A DNA stretch of 64,000 nt from Ornithomonoglobus_A sp045612845 (GCA_045612845.1 JAZKZV010000017.1:62001-126000), one strand, 5' to 3'; shown: positions 34,107 to 42,898, counted from the first letter of the stretch. Numbers and translations: made by a program. Notes: generated by a model from the sequence alone, not told the origin.

Positions 34107-34180
34107 GGCGGTATAGCTCAGCTGGCTAGAGCATTCGGTTCATACCCGAAGTGTCATTGGTTCAAATCCGATTACCGCTA
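34107..34180 (+). tRNA. tRNA-Met(CAT), elongator-like
   Basis: The cloverleaf has acceptor GGCGGTA/TACCGCT (one G-U), D arm GCTC..GAGC, anticodon stem TTCGG/CCGAA around loop TTCATAC (anticodon CAT), and T arm ATTGG-TTCAAAT-CCGAT. The three G-C pairs of initiator tRNA are absent from the anticodon stem, so an elongator (or a tRNA-Ile with modified C34) is more likely. CCA is not encoded. Confidence 0.92.
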
Positions 34181-34184
34181 TCAG

Positions 34185-34215
34185 AAAAGACTATTCTTCG
34201 GAATAGTCTTTTTTT
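34185..34215 (+). terminator. tRNA-Met terminator
   Basis: AAAAGACTATTC-ttcg-GAATAGTCTTTT with a T7 run directly after the tRNA. Confidence 0.85.
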
Positions 34216-34219
34216 AACT

Positions 34220-34385
34220 AAATCCGTCTTTCGACGGAATAAATCCACCTTCGGCGGATGAAATCTGCTAACACAGACGAAATCGCCTTTGTCGTATAAA
34301 AGACGGATTTAATTTCATCAAAGCTGTAAAACATTGATTTCATCCAAACTTGTTTGGATTTCATCGTGCATTGCACGATTTCATT
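34220..34385. repeat. Hairpin array with ATGAAATC separators
   Basis: Hairpins TCCGTC-tttc-GACGGA, ATCCACC-ttcg-GCGGAT, CCAAAC-TTG-TTTGG and CGTGCA-TTGCACG alternate with ATGAAATC/GAAATC forward and GATTTCAT reversed. The outer AAATCCGTC also pairs with GACGGATTT at ~34302. No convincing protein is encoded. The layout matches the array at 12085-12283 with a different separator. Confidence 0.75.
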
Positions 34386-34391
34386 AACAAT

Positions 34392-34423
34392 AAAAATCCT
34401 CATTCGTAAGAATGAGGATTTTT
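34392..34423 (-). terminator. Terminator of the MBL-fold gene
   Basis: AAAAATCCTCATTC-gtaa-GAATGAGGATTTTT is a 14-bp perfect stem placed right after the minus-strand stop at 34427. Confidence 0.8.
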
Positions 34424-34426
34424 TAA

Positions 34427-36034
34427 TTATTCAATAAAATCACTTTTATGTGCTGCAGTATGGTTTTTGTGAGATACAACAATAGGTTTATCACATATAA
34501 ATCTTACTGCAAATTCAGAATTTTCGGGAATATCTTTAACATTAAGTGAATGCCAGTTAAAATACTTGGGGTTCTTTTCAACATCGCTTTCATCGATTAT
34601 ATTAACATTTCTAAAACACGATGAATTCACCTGAGCCCTTATGTTTTCTATATAATTCGATGGTTCTTCAAAAATAATATCTATGTATACATCCACCGGA
34701 AATCTCGTCAGGTTAAGCAAAGAGAATACAAAGTCATCTTTATTTGCAGTATTAAGCCCCGTAAATATCCACGCTGTAGAGCCTGCATTCTGACGTCCTT
34801 TTAAATATCTTTCTTTAATCTCGTGCTTTTTGTATGCGGGCGCAGTATACGGTAATGTAATAGTTGTTGTAACATCACCTGTAATAAGCTCATCTATTCC
34901 CTGATTTAAAAACAAATGACGTGAACCCTCAACATATGTATCAAAACGCGTGAACGCGTTTTCCTCTGAAACGGGTAACAGACATACGCTCGGCTTTATA
35001 AATGCATAACCCTCTTTTTGAGCATCTACTCCCCCACTTCCAAAACCATGGTGCGGAACTTGTAAGATGTCTGACTTTAAGAACTCTCCGTATCTTCCTG
35101 AAAGTTGTGCCGCAGAGAATGATGCATCTGCGGTGAACAGTATCACCTGAGTACCAAGCTCTATTCTGAAAACAAGTGACTGTGCATTTGAATCCTCATT
35201 TTTAGCGTCTGCGGTGTCTTCTATTCCCGAAAGGAACTGCACGATAGCATCACCGATTTTGTATATTTGTCCAATATGCGGCATAAATATTTGTGCACCA
35301 AGTTTTTCTATATTGGAGTACATTAGGTTTATGTGTATAAAATCAGAGTGATTACTTTCTACATTATAATTCTCGTCTTTTATATCAAGCTCGCGTCTTA
35401 AATATTTTTCCTTTGGATAGCTTTCGGCATCAGGGAAATCGAACAAAACCTTTTCAACAATCACATCATCACCAAAAAGCTCTGCAAATCTGTTAAAGCA
35501 GCGGTAGTGGTCGCAATGAGCATGAGTCATTATCCATGCCGCAACAACGGGAGTTTTACCACCACTGCCCTTTTGGAGTACTTCCATAAGATTTTGAGCA
35601 TCCTGCGTAAAATTCCAACCACCGTCTATTACTATAAAACGTCCGTCTCCAAGACGAATTGCATATGACATTCCAAAATCGGCCAAATGCACCTGAGTTA
35701 TCTGTGGTGCAACCACGTTCGGCATTGATGTATCTGTGTAAGAAAAGTAATTGCAGTTTTCTTCTGTTACAATAGTTAGTTCCTTAATTTTACTGAAGTA
35801 ATTAAGAAAAATACCATAACCATCTAAGGAAAATGCTGCATAATTATGGCTACGCTCATCATCATATGCAACATGGCGCGATTCCTCTTTTTTGTAGCCA
35901 TTATCTTCGAGCAACGTACAATACTTATTAAAGCAATCCTCTTCCACATTGTATATTTTTACCACATGCGAAGTTTTATTTATCTGCTCTTCAAACACAT
36001 CTGTTTCGTCAAATGCAGGAAATTTAACATTCAT
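34427..36034 (-). CDS. Metallo-beta-lactamase-fold hydrolase with extra domains
   Basis: The 535-aa protein has a ~110-residue N-terminal domain, then an MBL hydrolase domain resembling the ComEC/RNase-J-like hydrolase class: VIDGGW near residue 137, THAHCDHY (HxHxDH metal site), TADAS and QVPHHGFGSGG. A C-terminal ~150 residues beta-rich domain follows (TAWIFTGLNTANKDDFVF). No signal peptide or membrane segment is seen. Proteins of this layout are uncharacterised. It lies 4 nt downstream of ileS on the same strand, hence probably in the ileS operon. Confidence 0.78.
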   Translation of the reverse strand: MNVKFPAFDETDVFEEQINKTSHVVKIYNVEEDCFNKYCTLLEDNGYKKEESRHVAYDDERSHNYAAFSLDGYGIFLNYFSKIKELTIVTEENCNYFSYTDTSMPNVVAPQITQVHLADFGMSYAIRLGDGRFIVIDGGWNFTQDAQNLMEVLQKGSGGKTPVVAAWIMTHAHCDHYRCFNRFAELFGDDVIVEKVLFDFPDAESYPKEKYLRRELDIKDENYNVESNHSDFIHINLMYSNIEKLGAQIFMPHIGQIYKIGDAIVQFLSGIEDTADAKNEDSNAQSLVFRIELGTQVILFTADASFSAAQLSGRYGEFLKSDILQVPHHGFGSGGVDAQKEGYAFIKPSVCLLPVSEENAFTRFDTYVEGSRHLFLNQGIDELITGDVTTTITLPYTAPAYKKHEIKERYLKGRQNAGSTAWIFTGLNTANKDDFVFSLLNLTRFPVDVYIDIIFEEPSNYIENIRAQVNSSCFRNVNIIDESDVEKNPKYFNWHSLNVKDIPENSEFAVRFICDKPIVVSHKNHTAAHKSDFIE

Positions 36035-36038
36035 TTTG

Positions 36039-39000
36039 TTATTCTCCTTTTTTTACTCCAAGTGTAACTCTTTCGTCGTTTATGTTCCATTCCTTAACTG
36101 TGCCTATTGCACCTGTTGTAATAATATCATCACAAAGCACTTCAGACTTAATATAGTCTGCATTTTTATCCATAATGTTTGCAATTTTTTCGTTACCGCC
36201 GCAAGAAACCTTAATATAATCCATTACCTCAAAGCCTGCTTCTTTTCTCATTGTCTGGATTTTTGAGATAATTTCTCTAACAAAGCCTTCTTCTATAAGT
36301 TCATCGGAAAGTCTCTTATCAAGCACAACTGTTATGCCCTTGTCGCTATTTGTTTCGAAGCTGTCAGATTGTTTTGTTTCGATTAACAAATCCTCTTGTG
36401 TTAAATCCTCATCAACACCTGCAATATTTATTACTATCTTGCCTGTTTCCTTTAACTGTGCCATCGCTTTTGCACCGTCAATAGCAGATAATACTTCACG
36501 TACTTCATTCAAATTCTTACCAAAGCGTCTGCCAAGCGTCTTAAGTTGCGGTTTGAAACTATAATCTGTAAATGAGGAAACATCATCAGTAAACTTAATC
36601 TCTTTTATATTAAGCTCATCCTTAATAATTTCTGCATAGAATTCATCAAGAGCAGACTCCGCCTTAACATACATTGTACCTATAGGTTGTCTATTTTTGA
36701 TATTGGCACTGTTTCTGCACGCTCTTCCCAATACAACAATATTAAGAACCTCTTCCATTTTCTCCTCGAGGTCTTTGTTTATAAGTTCATCATCATATGC
36801 CGGGAAGTCGCAAAGGTGTATGGATTCCGGTGCATTCTTATCTATGCTTCTTACAAGATTCTGATAAATATCCTCACTCATAAATGGTATCATAGGTGCA
36901 CTTATCTTACACAATGTAACAAGTGCAGTGTATAGTGTTATATATGCATTTATCTTATCCTGAGGCATATCCTTTAGCCAGAAACGATTTCTTGAACGTC
37001 TTACATACCAGTTTGATAATTCATCAACAAAAGCATCCAACGCTCTTGCTGTTTCTGTTATCTTGTAATTTGCAAGATTTTCGTCAACCATCTTAACAAG
37101 AGTATTTAGCTTTGATAATAGCCACTTATCAATTACTGCAAGCTTATCGTACTCTATTTCATACTTTGTCGCGTCAAAGTTATCGATATTTGCATATAGC
37201 ACAAAGAATGCATATGTGTTCCATAAAGTACCCATAAACTTTCTTTGTCCCTCTGTTACCGCACCGGCATGGAAACGGTTAGGGAGCCATGGTGCACTGT
37301 TTTCGTAGAAATACCATCTTATTGCGTCTGCTCCGTGAGTTTCGAGTGCCTCGAACGGGTCAACTGCATTTCCCTTTGATTTTGACATCTTCTGTCCGTT
37401 TTCGTCCTGAACATGCCCTAAAACTATTACGTTTTTGTATGGTGCCTCGTCAAAAATCAATGTTGAAATTGCAAGCAGCGAATAGAACCAGCCTCTTGTC
37501 TGGTCAACTGCCTCAGATATAAAATCTGCCGGGAAGTTTTCTTCAAAGATTTCCTTATTCTCAAATGGATAATGCCATTGTGCAAAAGGCATTGCACCCG
37601 AGTCAAACCAACAGTCAATAACCTCTTTAACTCTGTGCATTTCCTCACCACAGTCAGGACATTTTATTGTTACTGCATCAATATATGGGCGATGTAATTC
37701 TATTTCGTCAGGACAGTTTGAGGACATTTCCTTAAGCTCTGCTATTGAGCCGATTGCGTGTCTTTTACCGCACTTACACTCCCATACATTAAGAGGTGTT
37801 CCCCAATATCTGTCTCGGCTTAGTCCCCAATCCTGAATATTGTTTAACCACTCACCAAAACGTCCCTTACCTATTGATTCAGGAATCCAATTTACCTTAT
37901 TGTTATTATTTATAAGCTTATCCTTTACTGCAGTCATCTTAATAAACCATGATTCACGTGCATAGTAAATAAGCGGAGTATCACATCTCCAGCAATGCGG
38001 ATAGCTATGCTCAAACTTAGGTGCGTTAAACAACAGACCTCTATTCTCAAGGTCAATCAAAATTTCTTTGTCTGCCGCCTTACAGAATGTACCTGCCCAT
38101 GGTGTTTCCTTTGTCATTTCACCCTTTGAGTCTACAAGCTGTAAAAATGGTAGCTCATACTTCTGACCAACTCTGTTGTCGTCTTCACCAAATGCAGGTG
38201 CAGTATGAACTATACCTGTACCGTCTGTTAATGTTACATAATCATCACAAGTGATATAGTATGCTTTTTTATCTAATTCCTTAAAATTAAATAACGGTGT
38301 GTATTCTCTGTATTCAAGGTCTTTACCAACATAGCTCTCTACAATCTCGTACTCTGTTTCGGGGAAGTTAGCCTCAATAAGCGCCTTTGCAAGAATGTAG
38401 AAAACTCCATTTGCTTTTATTTTTACATATTCCTCCTGAGGATTAACACAAAGCGCAACGTTTGACGGAAGTGTCCATGGTGTAGTTGTCCACGCAAGGA
38501 AGTATGTGTTTTCTTCGCCGGCAACTGCAAACTTGGCAGTTGCAGAGCGTTCCTTTACATCTTTATAGCCCTGTGCAACCTCGTGTGATGAAAGAGGTGT
38601 TCCGCAACGTGGACAATAAGGTACAATCTTATGACCTTTATATAAAAGTCCTTTTTCCCATATCTGCTTTAGCGCCCACCATTCTGATTCAATAAAGTCA
38701 TTATGGTATGTTACATACGGGTCGTCCATATCTGCCCAGAAACCAACAGTACCTGAGAAATCCTCCCACATACCCTTATACTTCCATACGCTTTCTTTAC
38801 ACTTATTTATAAATGGTTCAAGACCGTATTCTTCTATTTGCTCCTTACCATCAAGCCCCAAAAGCTTTTCAACTTCAAGCTCAACAGGCAAACCGTGTGT
38901 ATCCCAGCCCGCTTTTCTGATAACCTTCGCGCCTTTCATTGTACGATAACGTGGAATCATATCCTTTATGACTCTTGTTAAAACATGACCAATGTGTGGT

Positions 39001-39158
39001 TTTCCGTTAGCTGTAGGGGGACCGTCATAGAATGTAAATACTTCGCCCTCTTTACGCTCATCAATACTCTTTTTGAATATATTATTGTCCTTCCAGAATT
39101 GTTCTATCTTCTTTTCTCTCTCAACAAAGTTGAGGTCTGTTGGAACCTTGTTATACAT
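36039..39158 (-). CDS. ileS: Isoleucyl-tRNA synthetase (IleS2-like)
   Basis: This 1039-aa class I synthetase charges tRNA-Ile. It has GPPTANGKPHIGH (HIGH motif), GWDTHGLPVE, the CP1 editing domain around WTTTPWTLPSN and GTGIVHTAPAFGEDD, DQTRGWFYS, KMSKSKGNAVDP (KMSKS) and a long C-terminal tRNA-binding region without the terminal CxxC-CxxC zinc finger of the usual ~920-aa bacterial IleS1. Length and C-terminus point to the IleS2/eukaryotic-like type. No T-box leader is visible upstream. It is transcribed with the preceding membrane-protein gene, 33 nt away. Confidence 0.95.
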   Translation of the reverse strand: MYNKVPTDLNFVEREKKIEQFWKDNNIFKKSIDERKEGEVFTFYDGPPTANGKPHIGHVLTRVIKDMIPRYRTMKGAKVIRKAGWDTHGLPVELEVEKLLGLDGKEQIEEYGLEPFINKCKESVWKYKGMWEDFSGTVGFWADMDDPYVTYHNDFIESEWWALKQIWEKGLLYKGHKIVPYCPRCGTPLSSHEVAQGYKDVKERSATAKFAVAGEENTYFLAWTTTPWTLPSNVALCVNPQEEYVKIKANGVFYILAKALIEANFPETEYEIVESYVGKDLEYREYTPLFNFKELDKKAYYITCDDYVTLTDGTGIVHTAPAFGEDDNRVGQKYELPFLQLVDSKGEMTKETPWAGTFCKAADKEILIDLENRGLLFNAPKFEHSYPHCWRCDTPLIYYARESWFIKMTAVKDKLINNNNKVNWIPESIGKGRFGEWLNNIQDWGLSRDRYWGTPLNVWECKCGKRHAIGSIAELKEMSSNCPDEIELHRPYIDAVTIKCPDCGEEMHRVKEVIDCWFDSGAMPFAQWHYPFENKEIFEENFPADFISEAVDQTRGWFYSLLAISTLIFDEAPYKNVIVLGHVQDENGQKMSKSKGNAVDPFEALETHGADAIRWYFYENSAPWLPNRFHAGAVTEGQRKFMGTLWNTYAFFVLYANIDNFDATKYEIEYDKLAVIDKWLLSKLNTLVKMVDENLANYKITETARALDAFVDELSNWYVRRSRNRFWLKDMPQDKINAYITLYTALVTLCKISAPMIPFMSEDIYQNLVRSIDKNAPESIHLCDFPAYDDELINKDLEEKMEEVLNIVVLGRACRNSANIKNRQPIGTMYVKAESALDEFYAEIIKDELNIKEIKFTDDVSSFTDYSFKPQLKTLGRRFGKNLNEVREVLSAIDGAKAMAQLKETGKIVINIAGVDEDLTQEDLLIETKQSDSFETNSDKGITVVLDKRLSDELIEEGFVREIISKIQTMRKEAGFEVMDYIKVSCGGNEKIANIMDKNADYIKSEVLCDDIITTGAIGTVKEWNINDERVTLGVKKGE

Positions 39159-39191
39159 TGTATATCACTCCTTAGTTGTTTTTACTTGGTT

Positions 39192-40124
39192 TTAATCATT
39201 CCTATTGTGGCGCATAGATGTTTTACTCTTAAAGTGTCTTTTTACATACTTGCCTATGTATTCACCATTTTGCTGTTTTTCTATAAGATTCTGATAAAAA
39301 CCATAAGAACCAAAATTCAATATAGCTTCCTTTACTATATCTCTCATTTTTACATCATTACTCTTATTAGCTGATATTCGCCATGCAGACCAGTTGATGC
39401 GGCTCTTTCTAACAGTTGTAGCCATTCTGTTTTCCTCGTCCATCTTTTTAAGCTCTTTTATTGAGTAAAGTCTGTTCTCGTCATCATTTCCCTTGGCAGA
39501 ATCACCCTCATCTGCATCAAGCTCTTCATCAAGACTCTTTTTAATCGAAACCGCATATTTATCCATTTCCGATTCAGAGTACTTTTTACTCTCTGCCTTT
39601 TCTTTTGCCAGTTCCCTTTTTTCTATATTGTATCTTTTTGTGAAAAAAGAATGTGAGAAGAAAGTAACAAAACCAAACAATACAGTTGAAATAATCATGG
39701 ACACACATGGTGATATAAGGTTTTTTGTTAAATCATCAGGGTCTATAACTATCGGATCGCAAATAACCTCAAATACTCTGCTGTGGAAAAAGAATGCCAC
39801 TCTTGCATCTTTCCAGAACATAGCCTCAGTCTTATCCCATGTAAAAATGCATATCAGTCCAATTATAATTGCATATACAGCAAAAGTTGTGTACTGAACA
39901 ATCATATATATTTTTTTCGACTTTATATCTCGCGTCATTCGTCTCATCATTAACAAATTTCCGCCAAAAAATATAACTGTGCACACTACACTGATAATAG
40001 CAAGAACAGGGTAAAAAATTGCCCCTTGAACTCTATCAAGTTGAATTATTGCCGAAGCAATAAGGCTCGGTATTATTGTCAAAATAATCATTTCACAAAA
40101 TCTTCTCAAAAACAGAAATTGCAT
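39192..40124 (-). CDS. Membrane protein with long acidic cytoplasmic tail, unknown
   Basis: The 310-aa protein has about four helices (~5-28, 38-58, 75-95, 140-165), then a highly charged, Lys/Glu-rich stretch (~175-235) and a basic C-terminus (VKRHFKSKTSMRHNRND). I know no family. The ATG at 40124 is preferred over that at 40130 because GGAGA then has ~7 nt spacing. It has a perfect-consensus promoter (40167-40195) that would also drive ileS and the MBL gene, so it is the first gene of a three-gene unit. Confidence 0.65.
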   Translation of the reverse strand: MQFLFLRRFCEMIILTIIPSLIASAIIQLDRVQGAIFYPVLAIISVVCTVIFFGGNLLMMRRMTRDIKSKKIYMIVQYTTFAVYAIIIGLICIFTWDKTEAMFWKDARVAFFFHSRVFEVICDPIVIDPDDLTKNLISPCVSMIISTVLFGFVTFFSHSFFTKRYNIEKRELAKEKAESKKYSESEMDKYAVSIKKSLDEELDADEGDSAKGNDDENRLYSIKELKKMDEENRMATTVRKSRINWSAWRISANKSNDVKMRDIVKEAILNFGSYGFYQNLIEKQQNGEYIGKYVKRHFKSKTSMRHNRND

Positions 40125-40166
40125 TGTCATTCTCCTTTGTTTTATATTTTTTTACAATTACATTTA

Positions 40167-40195
40167 ATTATATCAAATTTCACACCTGTTGTCAA
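40167..40195 (-). promoter_or_regulatory. Consensus promoter of the ileS operon
   Basis: Minus strand: TTGACA, 17 nt, TATAAT, ~43 nt ahead of the start at 40124. No antiterminator-type T-box structure lies between promoter and gene. Confidence 0.8.
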
Positions 40196-40399
40196 TAACA
40201 AAAATACCTCAAAACATGATTTTTAATTATCACACTACGCTATATTTAATACCTATAAATCATAGTGTTTTATCTTGCTTTCTGTTATTTTTGTTAAATT
40301 AAGATATTCATGTTCTTTAAATATTGCAAATAGATGCTACAATAAAAACACAAAAGGTTCATAAAGGTACATTTAAACTAACACGAAAGGAGGACAAAG

Positions 40400-40852
40400 A
40401 TGGAAAAGCTATTTTGTAAATTTAATCTTTTCTGGGGAGCTGCAGTGACTTTTATGTGTCAGATTTTTGGCAGGCACTGGTATTTATTTGTTGCATTTAT
40501 GGTACTTAATGTAACTGATTATATAACAGGAGTTATAAAAGCACGGTACACAAGAACAGAAAACAGTTCCGCAGGTTTTCGCGGAATAGTAAAAAAAGCA
40601 GGTTGCTGGCTTGTAATTGCCATTTCGTTTTTTGTTGCCACTGCATTTTCTGAGCTTGGTACACTTATGGATATGGACTTGGGATTTACGTCATTTGTTG
40701 GATGGTTTACTCTTGCAACCTTTATAATAAATGAGATACGTTCAAATCTCGAAAATCTTGTACAGATAGGCGTGAATGTTCCAGCCTGGCTGGTAAAAGG
40801 TTTTGAAGTTGCTTCGAATAGGATAAATAATATAACGGAGGTTAAAAAATGA
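40400..40852 (+). CDS. Phage-type holin (TcdE/phage_holin_4 family)
   Basis: The 150-aa protein has three to four hydrophobic segments (~12-45, 60-85, 98-115) and family signatures: FMVLNVTDYITGVIKA, SSAGFRGIVKKAG, and a late FIINEIRSNLENL motif. Such holins open the membrane for endolysins; relatives (TcdE, UtxA) release toxins. GGAGG precedes the ATG. The stop overlaps the amidase start (ATGA), a typical lysis cassette. No other phage gene is nearby. Confidence 0.9.
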   Translation: MEKLFCKFNLFWGAAVTFMCQIFGRHWYLFVAFMVLNVTDYITGVIKARYTRTENSSAGFRGIVKKAGCWLVIAISFFVATAFSELGTLMDMDLGFTSFVGWFTLATFIINEIRSNLENLVQIGVNVPAWLVKGFEVASNRINNITEVKK

Positions 40853-41541
40853 ATGTTATAGAAACAAATTGGGATTGGTGCTGCACACTCTCGCCGAGGA
40901 ATGAAACAAAGTATATTGTTCTGCATCATATGGCAATGAAAAACTGTACCGCCAGACAAATTGACCTCATGCATAAAAACTCCGGCTGGAGCGGTATAGG
41001 ATATCACTTTTTTGTATCAAAGAACGGAGAGATATACCGTGGCAGACCCATATGGGCAATAGGCGCACATGCTCTGGGCGAGAATAATTGTTCTATAGGC
41101 ATTGGTGCCGAGGGCGACTACAGCACGGAAACCTCCATGCCACAAGCGCAGAAAAAGGCTATTTCCGACCTGATATATGAGCTTAGAAATACATATACTT
41201 GCGCAACAGTTGTGGGACATTGTGAAATATGTGCCACACAATGTCCGGGAAAATTCTACCCGCTTAATGAACTAAAAACAAATATAAATACAGGAGATGA
41301 GCTTACAATGTCGCAATACACAGAACTAAAACAAATGATAGAAGATATTAAAAAAACAGTTTCACAAAAATGCGGTTATTACAACTACATAGACGAGAAT
41401 ATGGACAAGGATTTTCAACCTACAATAAAAAAACTTGTTGCACGCGGTAAACTTAAAGGAAACGAAAATGGTGAGTTAATGCTTACCACTGATATGATGC
41501 GAATTCTGACAATCCTCGACAGAAGCGGTGTTTTTGATTGA
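40849..41541 (+). CDS. N-acetylmuramoyl-L-alanine amidase (endolysin-like)
   Basis: The 230-aa Amidase_2/PGRP-type zinc amidase cleaves the lactyl-amide bond of peptidoglycan: YIVLHHMA (zinc His), GYHFFVSKNGEIYRGRP, VVGHCEI.. TQCPGKF (second and third zinc ligands; His and Cys). A linker leads to a C-terminal ~60-residue motif (DFQPTIKKLVARGKLKG.. ILTILDRSGVF) common to clostridial phage lysins. No signal peptide, so release would depend on the holin upstream, with which it overlaps by 4 nt. Confidence 0.93.
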   Translation: MNVIETNWDWCCTLSPRNETKYIVLHHMAMKNCTARQIDLMHKNSGWSGIGYHFFVSKNGEIYRGRPIWAIGAHALGENNCSIGIGAEGDYSTETSMPQAQKKAISDLIYELRNTYTCATVVGHCEICATQCPGKFYPLNELKTNINTGDELTMSQYTELKQMIEDIKKTVSQKCGYYNYIDENMDKDFQPTIKKLVARGKLKGNENGELMLTTDMMRILTILDRSGVFD

Positions 41542-41567
41542 ATTTTTACTAAATTTTATAAATTGTC

Positions 41568-41596
41568 TTGACAAAACCCAAAAAATGATGTATAAT
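41568..41596 (+). promoter_or_regulatory. Consensus promoter of rpsF-ssb-rpsR
   Basis: TTGACA, 17 nt, TATAAT; both hexamers are perfect. It drives the ribosomal operon with an ~80-nt leader. Confidence 0.88.
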
Positions 41597-41602
41597 ACTA
41601 AG

Positions 41603-41663
41603 GCTTGCTATAAATAGCAGGTAATCCTTGCCCGAAATAATGTGTTTCGGGACATAAGTCCAT
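41603..41663 (+). promoter_or_regulatory. Structured rpsF 5' leader, possible S6:S18 autoregulatory site
   Basis: Two small hairpins, GCTAT-aa-ATAGC and CCCGAAA-taatgtg-TTTCGGG, precede AAGGAGG. In many bacteria the S6:S18 complex represses this operon by binding its leader; that this is such a site is inferred from position and structure only. Confidence 0.4.
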
Positions 41664-41679
41664 AAGGAGGTGCAATGAA

Positions 41680-41982
41680 ATGGCTGAAAAAATGCTTAAC
41701 AGCTATGAAACAATTTTTATCGTTGACGCAACACTTACAGAAGAGGGTGTTAACTCTCTAAAAGACAAGTTCGTATCTCTTATAGAGAAAAACGGAGAGG
41801 TTGAATCTGTTGATGAGTGGGGCAAGAGAAGACTTGCATACGAGATTAACGATAGAACAGAAGGTTTCTACTATCTTGTTAACTTCAAGGCTAATGCGGA
41901 ATTCCCAAAAGAGCTTGAAAGACAATACAAGATTACAGACGGAATCTTAAGAACAATCGTAATCAAAAAAGACGCAGAATAA
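41680..41982 (+). CDS. rpsF: Ribosomal protein S6
   Basis: The 100-aa small-subunit protein, partner of S18 on the 30S platform. It has the typical NSYETIFIVDATLTEEGV start, EWGKRRLAYEIN and ILRTIVIKKD near the end. An ATG at 41675 is out of frame; 41680, 9 nt after GGAGG, is the true start. First gene of the standard rpsF-ssb-rpsR operon. Confidence 0.98.
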   Translation: MAEKMLNSYETIFIVDATLTEEGVNSLKDKFVSLIEKNGEVESVDEWGKRRLAYEINDRTEGFYYLVNFKANAEFPKELERQYKITDGILRTIVIKKDAE

Positions 41983-42001
41983 TTGCGAGCGGGGTGTTCA
42001 C

Positions 42002-42493
42002 ATGAATAAAGTTATGTTAATGGGCAGACTGACCCATGATGTTGACCTTCGCCAGACTCCGCAAGGTGTCAGCGTAGCAAGATTCAGTATCGCAGTAAAC
42101 AGACGATTTAAGGACCAGAACGGAAACTATCCGACTGATTTCATAAATTGTGTTGCTTGGCGTCAAACAGGTGAATTTATATCACGTTATTTCCATAAAG
42201 GCAGTATGATTGCTGTTGTAGGTTCTATCCAGACAAGAACATGGGATGGACAAGACGGCAAAAAGAACTATGCTACTGACGTAGTCGTTGAAGAAGCATT
42301 CTTCACAGGCTCAAAGGCAGAGAGCGGTTCAGGGCAGGCAAATGGCGGATATAATCAGGATTACGCGTCCGCACAGGGTGGTTTTAGCGCCCCTGCACAA
42401 AATGTTCCATCACCATCTTCCGATTTTTCAGGCGGTTTTGATGAAATGGATTTTGCAGCAATAGACGGAAGCGAAGACGATTTACCATTCTAA
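42002..42493 (+). CDS. ssb: Single-stranded DNA-binding protein
   Basis: The 163-aa SSB coats single-stranded DNA in replication and repair. The OB fold covers ~1-105 (MNKVMLMGRLTHDVDLR, FINCVAWRQTGEF, GSIQTRTWDGQDGKK). The flexible Gly/Gln/Ser linker and the acidic protein-interaction tip DGSEDDLPF are intact. It sits between rpsF and rpsR, as is normal in Firmicutes. Confidence 0.97.
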   Translation: MNKVMLMGRLTHDVDLRQTPQGVSVARFSIAVNRRFKDQNGNYPTDFINCVAWRQTGEFISRYFHKGSMIAVVGSIQTRTWDGQDGKKNYATDVVVEEAFFTGSKAESGSGQANGGYNQDYASAQGGFSAPAQNVPSPSSDFSGGFDEMDFAAIDGSEDDLPF

Positions 42494-42523
42494 TTGATAA
42501 AAATTGATAAGGAGGAAAAAATC

Positions 42524-42769
42524 ATGTCCGAAAAGAATGATAAGCAATTAAGAGCAAGAAAGCCAAAGAAAAAGGCTTGTTTGTTCTGTGTTGATAAGGT
42601 AGATTCAATCGATTACAAAGACACAGCAAAGCTTAGAAGATACGTATCTGAAAGAGGAAAGATTGTTCCAAGACGTATCAGCGGCAACTGTGCTAAACAT
42701 CAAAGACAACTTACAACTGCAATAAAGAGAGCAAGAATTATAGCATTGCTTCCTTTCGTAGCAGAATAA
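42524..42769 (+). CDS. rpsR: Ribosomal protein S18
   Basis: The 81-aa protein starts MSEKNDKQLRARKPKKKACLF. The open frame starts 10 codons earlier at 42494, but AAGGAGG lies 8 nt before the ATG at 42524. Core motifs are YVSERGKIVPRRISGNC and the C-terminal KRARIIALLPFV. One zinc-binding-type CxxC is partly retained (CLFC). Last protein gene of the operon; a short stem (42783-42800) without a U-tract follows, so read-through into tRNA-Leu is possible. Confidence 0.97.
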   Translation: MSEKNDKQLRARKPKKKACLFCVDKVDSIDYKDTAKLRRYVSERGKIVPRRISGNCAKHQRQLTTAIKRARIIALLPFVAE

Positions 42770-42807
42770 TTAAAACAAAAACCGGTCGCATCTGCGACCG
42801 TGTATAT

Positions 42808-42895
42808 GCCGCTGTGGTGGAATTGGCAGACGCGCTGGACTCAAAATCCAGTGGACTAATAATCCGTATCGGTTCGACCCCGATCAGCGGCACCA
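42808..42895 (+). tRNA. tRNA-Leu(CAA)
   Basis: An 88-nt class II tRNA: acceptor GCCGCTG/CAGCGGC, anticodon stem CTGGA/TCCAG with loop CTCAAAA (anticodon CAA, reads UUG), a variable arm, the T arm with GGTTCGACCCC, and encoded CCA. Confidence 0.95.
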
Positions 42896-42898
42896 CTT

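Noticed and set aside
34218..34403. 61-codon minus-strand open frame near tRNA-Met
   Set aside because: It lies wholly inside the ATGAAATC hairpin array; no ribosome site and no protein-like composition.
39159..39191. Possible T-box leader for ileS
   Set aside because: Only 33 nt separate ileS from the upstream gene, and the region before 40124 has a simple promoter with no specifier or antiterminator structure.
40400..41541. Prophage
   Set aside because: Only a holin and an amidase are present; no integrase, capsid, terminase or attachment repeats around them.
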